The notes under the pieces are model-generated. The model was not told the origin of the DNA and did not search any database. It saw only the letters and a program-made list of their open reading frames with translations. The position numbers were made by a program, and so were the translations under genes. Shown piece by piece: positions 7,064-16,150 of a DNA stretch of 49,331 nucleotides (position 1 is its first letter; every line of letters begins with the position of its first letter). The DNA comes from Clostridiaceae bacterium (GTDB lineage: Bacteria > Bacillota > Clostridia > Oscillospirales > Acutalibacteraceae): the NCBI GenBank assembly GCA_016288315.1, contig JAEEYU010000065.1, positions 1 through 49,331 of the forward strand, given 5' to 3'.

Positions 7064-8833
7064 TCACCCAAGGTCGGGGGTGTCGTCGAGGGTGATTGTC
7101 GGGAAGAGGGAGGTCGGGGCGACGCCTTCTGTTTCGAGCAGGACTACGGTGTTTATTCCTTTTTTAAGGAAGGGTGCGGGCAGGTATGCCGAGTGCTGAG
7201 GTCCCCTCTCCCAGTAGCGTGAAAGAACTCTGCCGTTTACAATAATCACGCCCTTTGTGAAGCCCTGCGTTTTAACGAAGGTGTCGCAGGGTTCGTCTTC
7301 AATGCTGAGTTCAGCGTAAAGGAAGGTTGCCGTGCCGTCAAAGGCGGCTTTGTCATTCCATTCGATTTTTTCCGTGTTGTCAAGCGGGAGGCAATACGCC
7401 TGCCAGTGATATATGTAATTGTTGCCGAAGCCGGCGCCGTGAGTTATGCCCTTGCGGTCGGCGAGGAGGCGTCCGTAGTTGGTTCTGCCCATATTTTCAA
7501 CGAGGATGTCGAGACGCATTCCCTCTTCGGGAACGGCAAGCTCAATCTCGTTTTCGCCGGGCGCGTCGTTTATATATTTCATGCCCGCATATTTACCGTC
7601 GGTGTAGATATAAGCCCTGTCGTGCAGGTCGTCAAGGTGGAGCGGCTGCTCCTCGCGCGGACCTCTCACAACAGTTGAATAGAGAATATATCCGTAGCCC
7701 TGACCGAGTTTTTCCATATTCCTCGGAGAAACGAGTTTTACCGGAGCGGCAAGGTTGCCGAGGTTGTCGAGCAGGCGGGCGCTCTTTGTTATTTTAAGCT
7801 CTCCGTAGCGTTTTGCGGGTATCGGTGCGGGAAGTTCAATCTCCGGCAGGGGCGCATATTTGCTTACGACATCGCGGAAAAGAAAATATTTCGGGGTGGT
7901 TCCGCCGTTCTCGTTCAGGGGGGCGTCGTCGTCATAGCTCGAAACCGTCGGCTCGTAAACCTCATAGTGATTCGCACCGTTCATCCAGCCGAAATTTGTT
8001 CCGCCGTGGAACATATATGCCGAGACGCTCGCGCCGAGCGAGAGAATTTTATCCAGCGTGGCGGCGGCGTCCTCCGGGTCGCGCGAGTGGTGACCCTCGC
8101 CCCAGTGGTCGAACCAGCCGTTCCAGTATTCGGCGCACATAAGCGGACCTTCGGGCTGATATTTCCGCAAAAATGCAAAATTCTTTTCGGGGTTAGAGCC
8201 GAAATTTGCCGTCTTGTGTATTTCGGGCAGAGTGCCGCCCGTCATCATCTGGTATTCGGGGCCGTCGGAGGTGAATAGCGGAACGGTGATTCCGCCTTTT
8301 CTGAGCATACCGGCAAGGCGGCGCAGATACTCGCTGTCATCGCCGTAGCTGCCGTATTCGTTCTCATTCTGGATTAGAATGACATTTCCGCCGTTTGTTA
8401 CCTGGTGCTTTGCAAGGCGGGGAATGAGCTCGTCAAAAAAGCGTTTTACGCAGGCAAGATATGTTTCGTCGCTTGAGCGAAGTTCTATGTTTTCATAGTT
8501 GAGAATCCACCATGGCAGACCTCCGAAATCCCACTCCGAGCAGATGTATGGTCCGGGGCGCACAATCGCATAAAGCCCCAGCTCCTGCGCAAGAGAGAGG
8601 TATGCCTCAATATCGAGCATTCCTTCAAAATCGAACACGCCCTCGCGCGGCTCGTGCATATTCCATGCAACGTAGGTTTCAACCGTGTTGAAACCGCAGG
8701 CGCGCAGTTTGACGAGACGGTCGCGCCAGTATTCGCGCGGAACGCGGAAATAGTGAATTGCGCCCGAGATAATGCGGAAGGGCTCGCCGTCGAGCAGAAA
8801 ATCTTTTTTGCCGATTTCAAAAGTGTGGTTCAT
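7064..8833 (-). CDS. GH35 beta-galactosidase, cytoplasmic
   Basis: 589 residues from the ATG at 8833, which follows a CGAGGTG site; ten more codons are open upstream but add nothing conserved. The N-terminal TIM barrel shows family GH35 marks: GAIHYFRVP, TYVAWNMHEP, VRPGPYICSEW, the acid/base motif QNENEYGS (residues 155-162), and the nucleophile in CAEYWNGWFD (Glu235). The C-terminal half holds the beta-sandwich domains usual for bacterial GH35. No signal peptide is present, so it probably cleaves imported terminal beta-galactosides. It stands alone, bounded by the terminator at 6995 and a divergent promoter. Confidence 0.9.
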   Translation of the reverse strand: MNHTFEIGKKDFLLDGEPFRIISGAIHYFRVPREYWRDRLVKLRACGFNTVETYVAWNMHEPREGVFDFEGMLDIEAYLSLAQELGLYAIVRPGPYICSEWDFGGLPWWILNYENIELRSSDETYLACVKRFFDELIPRLAKHQVTNGGNVILIQNENEYGSYGDDSEYLRRLAGMLRKGGITVPLFTSDGPEYQMMTGGTLPEIHKTANFGSNPEKNFAFLRKYQPEGPLMCAEYWNGWFDHWGEGHHSRDPEDAAATLDKILSLGASVSAYMFHGGTNFGWMNGANHYEVYEPTVSSYDDDAPLNENGGTTPKYFLFRDVVSKYAPLPEIELPAPIPAKRYGELKITKSARLLDNLGNLAAPVKLVSPRNMEKLGQGYGYILYSTVVRGPREEQPLHLDDLHDRAYIYTDGKYAGMKYINDAPGENEIELAVPEEGMRLDILVENMGRTNYGRLLADRKGITHGAGFGNNYIYHWQAYCLPLDNTEKIEWNDKAAFDGTATFLYAELSIEDEPCDTFVKTQGFTKGVIIVNGRVLSRYWERGPQHSAYLPAPFLKKGINTVVLLETEGVAPTSLFPTITLDDTPDLG

Positions 8834-8911
8834 AACGCACCTCGAATAATTAAGATTATTCAAATTTTAACATACAGCCGTGAAAAATCAACATAAAATG
8901 ATTGATATAAC

Positions 8912-8940
8912 CCCGTTTTGGGTATAAAATAAAAGCAGTA
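8912..8940 (+). promoter_or_regulatory. Sigma-A promoter of the membrane-anchored repeat protein
   Basis: TTGATA at 8912-8917, 17-nt spacer, TAAAAT at 8935-8940, 25 bp before the TTG start. Confidence 0.65.
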
Positions 8941-8965
8941 TAACCGACGGGAAGGAGGATAAGCT

Positions 8966-9772
8966 TTGAAAAAGGTGCGAAGCAGAAGCATAATACCGCC
9001 CGAATATGTCAAAGGCATAATCGCCTCATGCGTTATGACGGCGGTTGCTGTCGCAGGCATAATCGCCACCCTGCTTGCCGTCAGATGGAAAAAAGAGTCT
9101 GCCCCTCCCGAGGAGGAAACGAGGATAAAGTGGCACTGGGTATCGGATGAAAAAGATATAAAAGGCGCAAAGGTGCTCGAAACGCGCGAGCAATACAGAT
9201 TCCGCAAAAAGCAGTTCCGCAAGGGGCAGATGATGAGTGAGCTGCCCGGCTGGGAGCTTTACAACATAAACAAGGTGTGGAGCGATGAGATTCAGACAAC
9301 ATCCGACGCCTTCATTGACGAGGCGCCCCCGGGCACGCTGGAATACCGCACCGAAACGCACTATGAAGATGTTAAAATCACTCAATACAACTACAAGCGT
9401 TACCATTACAGAGAGCACGGAAAGGATTATTACACCTTTACCGCCTCGCACGGCGGCGGCGAATGGGAATACAACGTTCTCGCCTACGAGCTTGCCAAGG
9501 GCGGAATATACGAGAACCGGCAGACAAGGGTTGACGAAGATGGCGGAATCTGGTTCAAGGCAGGCGTCAATAACGAAAGCGACCTGACCGAAAGCACGAC
9601 GGTTACCGTTGTTTCGTCGCCTTATACAGTCTATTTTTTCAGGCGCGCCACATATTCCTACGACTTTTACAGGTGGGGCGAATATTCCTCCTGGAGCTTT
9701 ACGAAGCCCGCCGACAGCGACGATGTTCAGTATGAATCAAGAACGGTTTACAAGGTGGAAATTGAGGATTAA
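8966..9772 (+). CDS. Membrane-anchored protein with three Trp/Ser-ETR repeats, function unknown
   Basis: 268 residues from a TTG start placed by GGAAGGAGG at ideal spacing. A short basic cytoplasmic end is followed by one membrane segment (about residues 18-40); the rest would be extracellular. It carries three degenerate copies of a module: a Trp/Ser patch, an acidic turn, then an E(T/S)RxxY strand. These are WHWVSDEKDI...LETREQYRF, VWSDEIQTTS...YRTETHYED and YSSWSFTKPADSDD...YESRTVYKV. Similar WS-S-W...VETRTVY modules occur in surface and carbohydrate-active proteins of Firmicutes, from general knowledge. The protein is rich in Tyr, Trp and charged residues. Its role is not known; surface binding is the simplest guess. 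Confidence 0.55.
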   Translation: MKKVRSRSIIPPEYVKGIIASCVMTAVAVAGIIATLLAVRWKKESAPPEEETRIKWHWVSDEKDIKGAKVLETREQYRFRKKQFRKGQMMSELPGWELYNINKVWSDEIQTTSDAFIDEAPPGTLEYRTETHYEDVKITQYNYKRYHYREHGKDYYTFTASHGGGEWEYNVLAYELAKGGIYENRQTRVDEDGGIWFKAGVNNESDLTESTTVTVVSSPYTVYFFRRATYSYDFYRWGEYSSWSFTKPADSDDVQYESRTVYKVEIED

Positions 9773-9796
9773 TACGACAAAAACGGTGTTTGAATT

Positions 9797-10969
9797 ATGA
9801 AAAAACGTGTATTTTTAATTGTGCTTGACAGCTTCGGCATCGGCGAAGCGCCCGATGCCGCCGCCTTCGGCGACGAAGGCGCAAACACCCTGCGCTCCGT
9901 ATCGCGCAGCGCAGAGTTCAGACCCGAAAATTTTAAAAAGCTCGGGCTTTTCAACATTGACGGCGCAGGTTTTGCTGACAGTGTGCAGAACCCTCTCGGC
10001 GCATACTGCCGCCTGAGCGAAAAATCGGCGGGCAAAGACACAACCGTAGGTCACTGGGAGATAGCCGGGCATATTTCCGGCAGCCCCCTGCCGACCTACC
10101 CCGACGGCTTTCCGCAGGAGATAATCGACGCCTTTTCAGAGGCGACGGGCAGAGGAGTGCTGTGCAACAAACCGGCATCGGGCACACAGGTTATTGCAGA
10201 CTTCGGCGAAGAGCACCTCAGAACAGGCGACCTCATTGTTTACACCTCGGCAGACAGCGTCTTTCAGATTGCCGCACACGAGGATGTTGTGCCTCCGGAG
10301 CTTCTTTATGAATACTGCCGCGCGGCAAGAAAGATTCTCACCGGCAAAAACGGTGTGGGCAGGGTGATTGCAAGACCGTTCGAGGGCAGCCCCGAAAGCG
10401 GATTTTCCCGCACGCCAAGACGCCACGATTTTTCACTCGAGCCGCCCGTTCCCGTTCTGCCCGATTTTGTCAAAGCGGCGGGCAAAGACAGCATCTCGGT
10501 CGGCAAAATCTATGATATTTTTGCGGGCAGGGGCTTCACGGACCACGTTTACACCTCGGGCAACACCGAGGGGATGCAGCGCACTCTCGAATATATGAAA
10601 TCGGATTTTGAGGGGCTCTGCTTTGTCAACCTTGTGGATTTCGACATGCTCTACGGCCACCGCAACAACGTTGACGGCTACGCAAAGGCGCTCACCGAAT
10701 TTGATCTCTGGCTCGGCAGCGCTCTGCCGCTTCTTCGTGATGATGATGTTCTTTTCATAACCGCCGACCACGGTTGCGACCCGGGCTTCACAAAAACCAC
10801 GGATCACACAAGGGAATACATCCCCCTGCTTGTTTATTCAAAAGATATCAGACCGCATTCTCTCGGCACAAGGGCGGGCTTTTCGCATATCGGCAAAACA
10901 ATCTGCGCCCTGCTCGGTGTTGAGAACAATCTGAGCGGAGAAAGTTTTGAGGGTGAAATATTTGAATAA
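9797..10969 (+). CDS. deoB: Phosphopentomutase
   Basis: Interconverts ribose-1-phosphate or deoxyribose-1-phosphate and the 5-phosphates, feeding nucleoside sugars into the pentose phosphate pathway. The 390-residue length is normal. Visible family marks include the first metal/nucleophile region VLDSFGIGEAPDA, GKDTTVGHWEIAG, the cap domain with CNKPASGTQVI, and the C-terminal metal cluster NLVDFDMLYGHRN...TADHGCDP...DHTREYIPLL. No clear ribosome site precedes the ATG, so the exact start carries some doubt, but the conserved strand begins immediately. The cytidine deaminase gene overlaps its end, making a nucleoside-salvage pair. Confidence 0.93.
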   Translation: MKKRVFLIVLDSFGIGEAPDAAAFGDEGANTLRSVSRSAEFRPENFKKLGLFNIDGAGFADSVQNPLGAYCRLSEKSAGKDTTVGHWEIAGHISGSPLPTYPDGFPQEIIDAFSEATGRGVLCNKPASGTQVIADFGEEHLRTGDLIVYTSADSVFQIAAHEDVVPPELLYEYCRAARKILTGKNGVGRVIARPFEGSPESGFSRTPRRHDFSLEPPVPVLPDFVKAAGKDSISVGKIYDIFAGRGFTDHVYTSGNTEGMQRTLEYMKSDFEGLCFVNLVDFDMLYGHRNNVDGYAKALTEFDLWLGSALPLLRDDDVLFITADHGCDPGFTKTTDHTREYIPLLVYSKDIRPHSLGTRAGFSHIGKTICALLGVENNLSGESFEGEIFE

Positions 10970-11372
10970 CAAAGAGCTTGTCAGAGCCGCCTTTGAGGCG
11001 ATGAAAAACGCATACGCCCCGTATTCGGGCTACAAGGTCGGAGCCGCTCTGCTGACGCAAAGCGGCAGGGTTTTTACGGGTTGCAACATTGAAAACGCCG
11101 CCTATTCGCCATCCGTCTGCGCCGAGAGAACGGCATTTTTCAAGGCGGTCAGCGAAGGCGAAACGCAGTTTGAAAAGATAGCTGTCTGCGGCGGCAAAGA
11201 CGGAGAGCCGGATGATTATTTTTACCCCTGCGGCACCTGCCGCCAGGTTATGGCGGAGTTCTGTAACGGCGACTTTGCTGTTGTTACGGCGAAATCACCC
11301 GATGATTTCAAAGAGAGCACACTCGGAGAAATGCTCCCGTTTGCGTTTACAAAGGATAAAATCGATAAGTAA
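10962..11372 (+). CDS. cdd: Cytidine deaminase
   Basis: Deaminates cytidine and deoxycytidine to uridine forms using zinc. The TTG at 10962 is chosen because GAGGGTG lies 6 nt upstream, giving 136 residues, the usual size of the tetrameric short form, and overlapping the deoB stop by 8 bp. A TTG at 10947 is in frame but has no site. The zinc motif is complete: NIENAAYSPSVCAERTA supplies the first Cys and catalytic Glu, and YPCGTCRQV supplies the other two Cys. It is translationally coupled to deoB, as expected for ribonucleoside salvage. Confidence 0.93.
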   Translation: MNNKELVRAAFEAMKNAYAPYSGYKVGAALLTQSGRVFTGCNIENAAYSPSVCAERTAFFKAVSEGETQFEKIAVCGGKDGEPDDYFYPCGTCRQVMAEFCNGDFAVVTAKSPDDFKESTLGEMLPFAFTKDKIDK

Positions 11373-11530
11373 AATGCGGGCGGAAAACATTATTGTCTTT
11401 AACGCTCTGCCGTCTGATTCGGATATCTGCCCGTCTTTCCGTCTGAAATATGGACTTTTTTATTTTAACGTGCTATTATAATTCCGTAAAGTAAAAAAAG
11501 CGCCCTGAATGCGCAAAAAGGAGGATGTCT

Positions 11531-12688
11531 ATGCAGGGTATAATCTCTTTTTTTCTCGCAATAATAATGTTCCTCGTTCCCACTGCCAACATTCCCAAGG
11601 CGGTAGTTGACGACAGCGGCTGGAACACTCAATACGAGTGCGTGTTTGTTCACGGTCTTTCCGGCTGGGGCAGCTACGATTTTGTCTATAACATTATGCC
11701 CTACTGGGGTATATTCGGCGGCGACCTTATGAAATATTTAAACGCCCGCGGCTTCAAATGCCACGCTGCCTCCGTCGCCCCCTCCGACAGCTCCTGGGAC
11801 CGCGTGTGCGAGCTCTACGCCCAGCTGACAGGCACAAGGGTTGACTACGGCAAGGAGCATTCCGAGCGCTGCGGTCACGCCCGCTACGGCAAGGATTTTT
11901 CAAAAAACCCGTTAATCAGAAAATGGGATTCCGAAAATAAAATCAACCTCTTCGGTCACTCCTTCGGCGGAGCGACCATCCGTCTGCTCGCCCGCCTTAT
12001 GGCAGACGGCAGCCCCGAAGAGCAGGCGGTAACGGATAAAAGCGAGATTTCCGGTCTCTTCACCGGCGGCAAGGCGGATTACATCTACAGCATAACAACC
12101 CTTGCCTCTCCCCACAACGGCACAACGGCTTACCTTGTCGGCAGGGAGGTTGAAGAAAACGGCGGCTCCGCAGGCGAGGTTGTCGAAACAGAGATTATGA
12201 ACTTCGCCTCGCACGAGAATATCGACGGCAGATCTCCCGACGATTCCGCGTCATACGATATGGATATTGACAACGCTCTCGCTCTCAATGAGAAAATCGG
12301 AACCGTGCCCGGAATCTACTACTTCTCATACGCCTGCAGCTCTTCATCAAAGGGCGCCGACGGCAAATGGAAGGCGGACACCGAAAGAATGGAGCCTCTG
12401 TTTGTAAGCAGTGCAAAGCTTATCTGCGCCTACACGGGCACAACGAAGGGCGGAGTGGTGCTTGACGAGAGCTGGCAGGAGAATGACGGCCTTGTAAACA
12501 CAATCTCCGCAAAGGCGCCGTTTGGCGACCCGCAGCAGGAGTATGACAAAAACAGCGTCGAGCCGGGCGTGTGGAACATAATGCCCGTCTATAAAGGCGA
12601 CCACATGTCGCTGCAGGGCGGTCTGCTGATGAACAATAACGTCCGCCTGCTCTATGTCGAACATATTTCAATGCTCAATTCGCTCTAA
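11531..12688 (+). CDS. Secreted lipase of the staphylococcal/Bacillus (family I.5/I.6) type
   Basis: The second of two close ATGs (11531, not 11525) has proper spacing from AAAGGAGG, giving 385 residues with a short signal peptide (about 22 residues). Family marks: VFVHGLSGWG (oxyanion region), the nucleophile GHSFGG with Ser144, LASPHNGT after it, the acid in NDGLVNT, and the catalytic His in GDHMSLQGG near the end. The insert between strand 3 and the Ser is rich in Asp, His and Cys, like the zinc-binding insert of thermophilic Bacillus lipases. It should hydrolyse acylglycerols outside the cell. It is a single-gene unit ended by the hairpin at 12713. Confidence 0.8.
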   Translation: MQGIISFFLAIIMFLVPTANIPKAVVDDSGWNTQYECVFVHGLSGWGSYDFVYNIMPYWGIFGGDLMKYLNARGFKCHAASVAPSDSSWDRVCELYAQLTGTRVDYGKEHSERCGHARYGKDFSKNPLIRKWDSENKINLFGHSFGGATIRLLARLMADGSPEEQAVTDKSEISGLFTGGKADYIYSITTLASPHNGTTAYLVGREVEENGGSAGEVVETEIMNFASHENIDGRSPDDSASYDMDIDNALALNEKIGTVPGIYYFSYACSSSSKGADGKWKADTERMEPLFVSSAKLICAYTGTTKGGVVLDESWQENDGLVNTISAKAPFGDPQQEYDKNSVEPGVWNIMPVYKGDHMSLQGGLLMNNNVRLLYVEHISMLNSL

Positions 12689-12712
12689 TAAAATAATTAA
12701 CAATAAAGATAT

Positions 12713-12747
12713 AACCCGGTGGGATATGACATCCCGCCGGGTTTTTT
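12713..12747 (+). terminator. Intrinsic terminator of the lipase gene
   Basis: AACCCGGTGGGAT and ATCCCGCCGGGTT form a 13-bp stem with one G-U pair, followed by six T. Confidence 0.85.
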
Positions 12748-12778
12748 ACTGTTTAAGCCGGGTGACAGACGCCGGCTT

Positions 12779-13720
12779 TTATTTTATGCTCTGGGCGATG
12801 AACGCCTCCATTGCCCTTGTTGTGTATCTGCCGTGTTTTTTGAAGATGCACACCCTTCTTCTGCTTTGTCTTCCGCCGATGCGGAAATAATAAAGGGAGG
12901 AGTTGGGGGCTGTGCGCGAGACGAGCATACTGCCGGTGAAGGAGATTCCTATGCCCGAGCAGGTTGCGAGGTAGGCGGTCATCTGCTGGTCAAACTCCAT
13001 AATCACATCCGGCTCAAAATTCTGCTGTGCGCAGATGAGGTCCGCTCTGCGGCGCGAGTCGTTTGCGGGCTTTAACAGTATGAACGGCAGGTTTTTAAAT
13101 TCACGCAGCGGAACGGGCGGAGTTTTTTCCATTTTGTCATTTGTTATCTGCGCAGGGTCGAGTATATATTTCCCGAGCCGTCTGCCGTCCGCCATCGCTT
13201 TGGGAACGGCGAGAATCAGGTTGTCCTCCTCGATTGTTTCCATGTCGAAGCCGTCGCCGCACGCCGTTTCGTAGTCAATCATAATGTCAATGCTGCCCGT
13301 CTGAAGCATGTTCTCCAGTGCGGATGTCGTCTCCTCAACAAGTTCGAGGCGGATGTCGGGGTATTTTTTGCTGAATTCGCCCAGCAGAGGCGGAATGACG
13401 AGGGAGGAGAACAGACTGCTGCCGCCGAGAACGAGACTGCCTCGTTTGAGCCCGTCGCGGTCGTTGACGAACTCCGAAAATTCACGCTCGAGGGCAAAAA
13501 TTCTCTCAACCGTTTCAATATAGCGTCTGCCGCACTCCGTGAGCTGCAGAGGTTTTACGCTCCTGTCAAAAAGGCAGCAGCCGGCACGCTCCTCGGCACG
13601 GCGCACCGATGCGCTCACAGAGGGCTGAGAGATAAACAGCTTCTCCGCCGCCTTCTGAAAACTGCCCTGCCTGTAAACCTCATAAACATATTCCATGCCC
13701 TGAAAAATGTTTTCTTCCAT
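12779..13720 (-). CDS. LysR-family transcriptional regulator
   Basis: A 313-residue protein. Residues 1-65 form the LysR winged helix-turn-helix (YRQGSFQKAAEKLFISQPSVSASVRRAE in outline). The rest is a periplasmic-binding-like effector domain (from about residue 90, GSLVLGGSS). GGAGG precedes the ATG. It is divergent from aspA with 138 bp between, the usual arrangement for a LysR protein that controls its neighbour and itself, so an amino or dicarboxylic acid such as aspartate or fumarate is a reasonable effector. That is inference from position only. Confidence 0.85.
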   Translation of the reverse strand: MEENIFQGMEYVYEVYRQGSFQKAAEKLFISQPSVSASVRRAEERAGCCLFDRSVKPLQLTECGRRYIETVERIFALEREFSEFVNDRDGLKRGSLVLGGSSLFSSLVIPPLLGEFSKKYPDIRLELVEETTSALENMLQTGSIDIMIDYETACGDGFDMETIEEDNLILAVPKAMADGRRLGKYILDPAQITNDKMEKTPPVPLREFKNLPFILLKPANDSRRRADLICAQQNFEPDVIMEFDQQMTAYLATCSGIGISFTGSMLVSRTAPNSSLYYFRIGGRQSRRRVCIFKKHGRYTTRAMEAFIAQSIK

Positions 13721-13751
13721 AATCCGCCTCCGTAAATATTCGATTAATATA

Positions 13752-13780
13752 ATTATACAGTTATATCATTTAAAATTCAA
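13752..13780 (-). promoter_or_regulatory. Promoter of the lysR-type gene
   Basis: Reading leftward: TTGAAT (13780-13775), 17-nt spacer, TATAAT (13757-13752). It lies within 10 bp of the rightward aspA promoter, so the two compete for space. Confidence 0.6.
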
Positions 13781-13792
13781 TCGATATTTGAT
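13778..13792. promoter_or_regulatory. Candidate LysR operator
   Basis: TCAATCGATATTTGA is an imperfect dyad (TCAA...TTGA) containing the palindrome ATCGAT, 15 bp long, the size and T-N11-A form of a LysR box. It overlaps the -35 region of both divergent promoters. Confidence 0.4.
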
Positions 13793-13816
13793 TATATTTT
13801 TCGGCAGTGTTATTAT
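13788..13816 (+). promoter_or_regulatory. Promoter of aspA
   Basis: TTGATT at 13788-13793, 17-nt spacer, TATTAT at 13811-13816, 42 bp before the aspA start. Confidence 0.6.
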
Positions 13817-13858
13817 TAAAAAAAAGAGGCGGATGCCGTATAATCAGGGAGGCAGATT

Positions 13859-15286
13859 ATGAGCAGAAAAGGTTACCGCAGCGAGAAGGATTCAATCGGA
13901 ATAAAGGATGTTCCCGAAAATGTCTATTACGGCGTGCAGTCGTTAAGGGCGGCGGAGAATTTTCACATAACCGGGCTCAATATGCACCCCGAAATAATAA
14001 ACAGCCTTGCCTACATCAAAAAGGCGGCGGCAATAGCCAACTGCGAGGTAAATCTGCTTGACAAAAGCACAGCCGACGCCATTGTGCAGGCGTGCGACGA
14101 AATTCTTTCGGGCAGGTTCCGCGAGCAGTTTATTGTTGACCCGATTCAGGGCGGCGCAGGCACCTCGATAAATATGAACGCAAACGAGGTTATCGCCAAC
14201 AGAGCCATTGAAATACTCGGCGGAGAAAAGGGCGATTACTCTATTGTTCACCCGAACGACCACGTCAACTGCGGGCAGTCCACAAACGATGTTATTCCCA
14301 CTGCGGGCAGAATTACATCACTGCGCCTGCTTTTCAACCTCAAGGCGGAGTTAAAAACCCTTGTGGATGCGCTTAAAGCCAAGGCAAAGGAGTTTGACGG
14401 CGTTCTCAAAATGGGCAGAACGCAGATGCAGGATGCCGTTCCCGTCCGACTGGGGCAGGAGTTCAGCGCCTATGCCGCGGCACTCAGCCGCGACATCAGC
14501 CGTATGGACAAGGCGATGGAAGAGATGAGAACGGTCAACATGGCGGGCACGGCTATCGGCACGGGAATAAATGCCGACGAGGGTTACCTGAAAAGGATTG
14601 TTCCCATACTCAGCGAAACGGCGGATTTGCAGCTTGTTCAGGCGTTTGACCTCATTGACGCAACGCAGAACCTCGACTCCTTTGTGGCTGTTTCGGGCGC
14701 CGTCAAGGCGTGCGCCGTGACGCTCTCCAAAATTGCAAACGACCTGCGGCTTATGTCATCGGGGCCGAGAACGGGCTTCGGCGAAATCAATCTGCCGGCA
14801 AAGCAGAACGGCTCCTCGATTATGCCGGGCAAGGTCAACCCCGTTATTCCCGAGGTTGTAAACCAGGTCGCCTTCAATATAATCGGCAACGATATGACAA
14901 TAACTATGGCGGCGGAGGCGGGTCAGCTTGAGCTCAACGCCTTTGAGCCGATTGTGTTCTACTGCCTGTTTCAGTCCATTGACACGCTGGCATACGCCGT
15001 TCACACCTTTACGGTCAACTGCATAAACGGAATAACCGCAAACGTTGAGCACTGCGCCGAGCTTGTTGAAAAGAGCGTGGGAATCACCACCGCCCTGTGC
15101 CCGCACATCGGCTACGGCAAGGCGGCGGAGATTGCAAAGCGCGCGCTCGAAACGGGCGAATCCGTGAGAAGCATTGTTGTGTCGGAAGGACTGCTCACCG
15201 AGGATGAATTAAACGAGATTCTTGACCCGATGGCCCTGACTCAGCCGGGCATAGCGGGCAAGGAGCTTCTGCATAAAAGCAAATAA
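13859..15286 (+). CDS. aspA: Aspartate ammonia-lyase (aspartase)
   Basis: Converts aspartate reversibly to fumarate and ammonia in the cytoplasm. The 475-residue length fits the aspartase/fumarase superfamily. The signature GSSIMPGKVNP (residues 318-328) carries the catalytic Ser loop, and earlier conserved blocks GGAGTSINMNANEV and NCGQSTNDVIPT are intact. GGTxMxxAV-type residues read KMGRTQMQDAVPVRLGQE. Aspartase is preferred over class II fumarase because of the overall pattern, including PTAGRIT and the DPIQGGAGTS block, but the two are close relatives. Divergent from a LysR gene and followed 18 bp later by an ADP-ribosylglycohydrolase. Confidence 0.88.
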   Translation: MSRKGYRSEKDSIGIKDVPENVYYGVQSLRAAENFHITGLNMHPEIINSLAYIKKAAAIANCEVNLLDKSTADAIVQACDEILSGRFREQFIVDPIQGGAGTSINMNANEVIANRAIEILGGEKGDYSIVHPNDHVNCGQSTNDVIPTAGRITSLRLLFNLKAELKTLVDALKAKAKEFDGVLKMGRTQMQDAVPVRLGQEFSAYAAALSRDISRMDKAMEEMRTVNMAGTAIGTGINADEGYLKRIVPILSETADLQLVQAFDLIDATQNLDSFVAVSGAVKACAVTLSKIANDLRLMSSGPRTGFGEINLPAKQNGSSIMPGKVNPVIPEVVNQVAFNIIGNDMTITMAAEAGQLELNAFEPIVFYCLFQSIDTLAYAVHTFTVNCINGITANVEHCAELVEKSVGITTALCPHIGYGKAAEIAKRALETGESVRSIVVSEGLLTEDELNEILDPMALTQPGIAGKELLHKSK

Positions 15287-15304
15287 ACGGCAAAGGAGAA
15301 AACT

Positions 15305-16102
15305 ATGACAGGCGCTGTTCTGGGCGATATAATCGGCTCGCCCTATGAATTTGATATGGGAGACAAAGCCAAGGATTTTCCGCTTTTTTCAAAGCGCAGC
15401 GAATTCACCGACGACTCGGTTATGACAGTAGCGGTTGCAGAGGCGCTGCTTGACAGCGAAGGCGCTCCGGATGAAGAAATCAGAAAAAAGCTTGTTGAAT
15501 CAATTCGCAGGTGGGGGAAGAAATATCCCGATGCGGGATACGGCGTGCGGTTCAACAACTGGCTTCATTCGGAGAATCCGCTGCCATACGGAAGCTTCGG
15601 CAACGGCTCGGCAATGAGAGTCTCGGCGGCGGGCTGGCTTTACGGCACGCTTGAAGAAACACGCAGAATTGCCGCTCTGACCTCGGAGGTCACACACGAC
15701 CATCCCGAGGGAATCAAGGGTGCTCAATCGGTTGCGAGCGCAATTTTTCTTGCAAGAACGGGCAAAAGCAAGGCGGAAATCAAAGAATATATAACAAACG
15801 AATTCGGCTACGACCTTTCGCGCACCTGCGACGAGATAAGACCGGGCTACCGCCACGTGGAATCCTGCCAGCAGACCGTGCCCGAGGCAATAACGGCTTT
15901 TCTCGAAGGCACGGATTTCGAGGACGTAATAAGAACAGCGGTTTCTCTCGGCGGCGACTGCGACACGCTGACCTGCATAGCGGGCAGTATGGCGGAGGCG
16001 TTCTACGGCGTGCCGGAGGAACTGAAAGCCGAGTGTCTGAAAAGAATCGACCCCGAAATGGCGCAGGTTGTCACAAGATTTTACGAAGCGGTCAATAAAT
16101 AA
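15305..16102 (+). CDS. ADP-ribosylglycohydrolase (DraG/ARH-like)
   Basis: 265 residues with the binuclear-metal ADP-ribosylhydrolase fold. GAVLGDIIGSPYE opens the protein, FTDDSVMTVAVAEALL supplies the first Asp pair, and SLGGDCDTLTCIAG supplies the second, all in expected order. Such enzymes remove ADP-ribose from proteins or small molecules. DraG reverses ADP-ribosylation of nitrogenase reductase, but no nif gene is here. It lies 18 bp after aspA and shares its terminator, so the two are probably co-transcribed; a role in reversing modification of a nitrogen or aspartate enzyme is possible but unproven. Confidence 0.82.
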   Translation: MTGAVLGDIIGSPYEFDMGDKAKDFPLFSKRSEFTDDSVMTVAVAEALLDSEGAPDEEIRKKLVESIRRWGKKYPDAGYGVRFNNWLHSENPLPYGSFGNGSAMRVSAAGWLYGTLEETRRIAALTSEVTHDHPEGIKGAQSVASAIFLARTGKSKAEIKEYITNEFGYDLSRTCDEIRPGYRHVESCQQTVPEAITAFLEGTDFEDVIRTAVSLGGDCDTLTCIAGSMAEAFYGVPEELKAECLKRIDPEMAQVVTRFYEAVNK

Positions 16103-16107
16103 AAAGC

Positions 16108-16143
16108 ACCGGCGGAGAATTTCCATTCTCCGCCGGTTTTTGT
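16108..16143. terminator. Bidirectional intrinsic terminator
   Basis: ACCGGCGGAGAAT and its perfect complement with a TTCC loop, then T-rich DNA, between convergent genes ending at 16102 and 16151. Confidence 0.85.
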
Positions 16144-16150
16144 TTTATGT

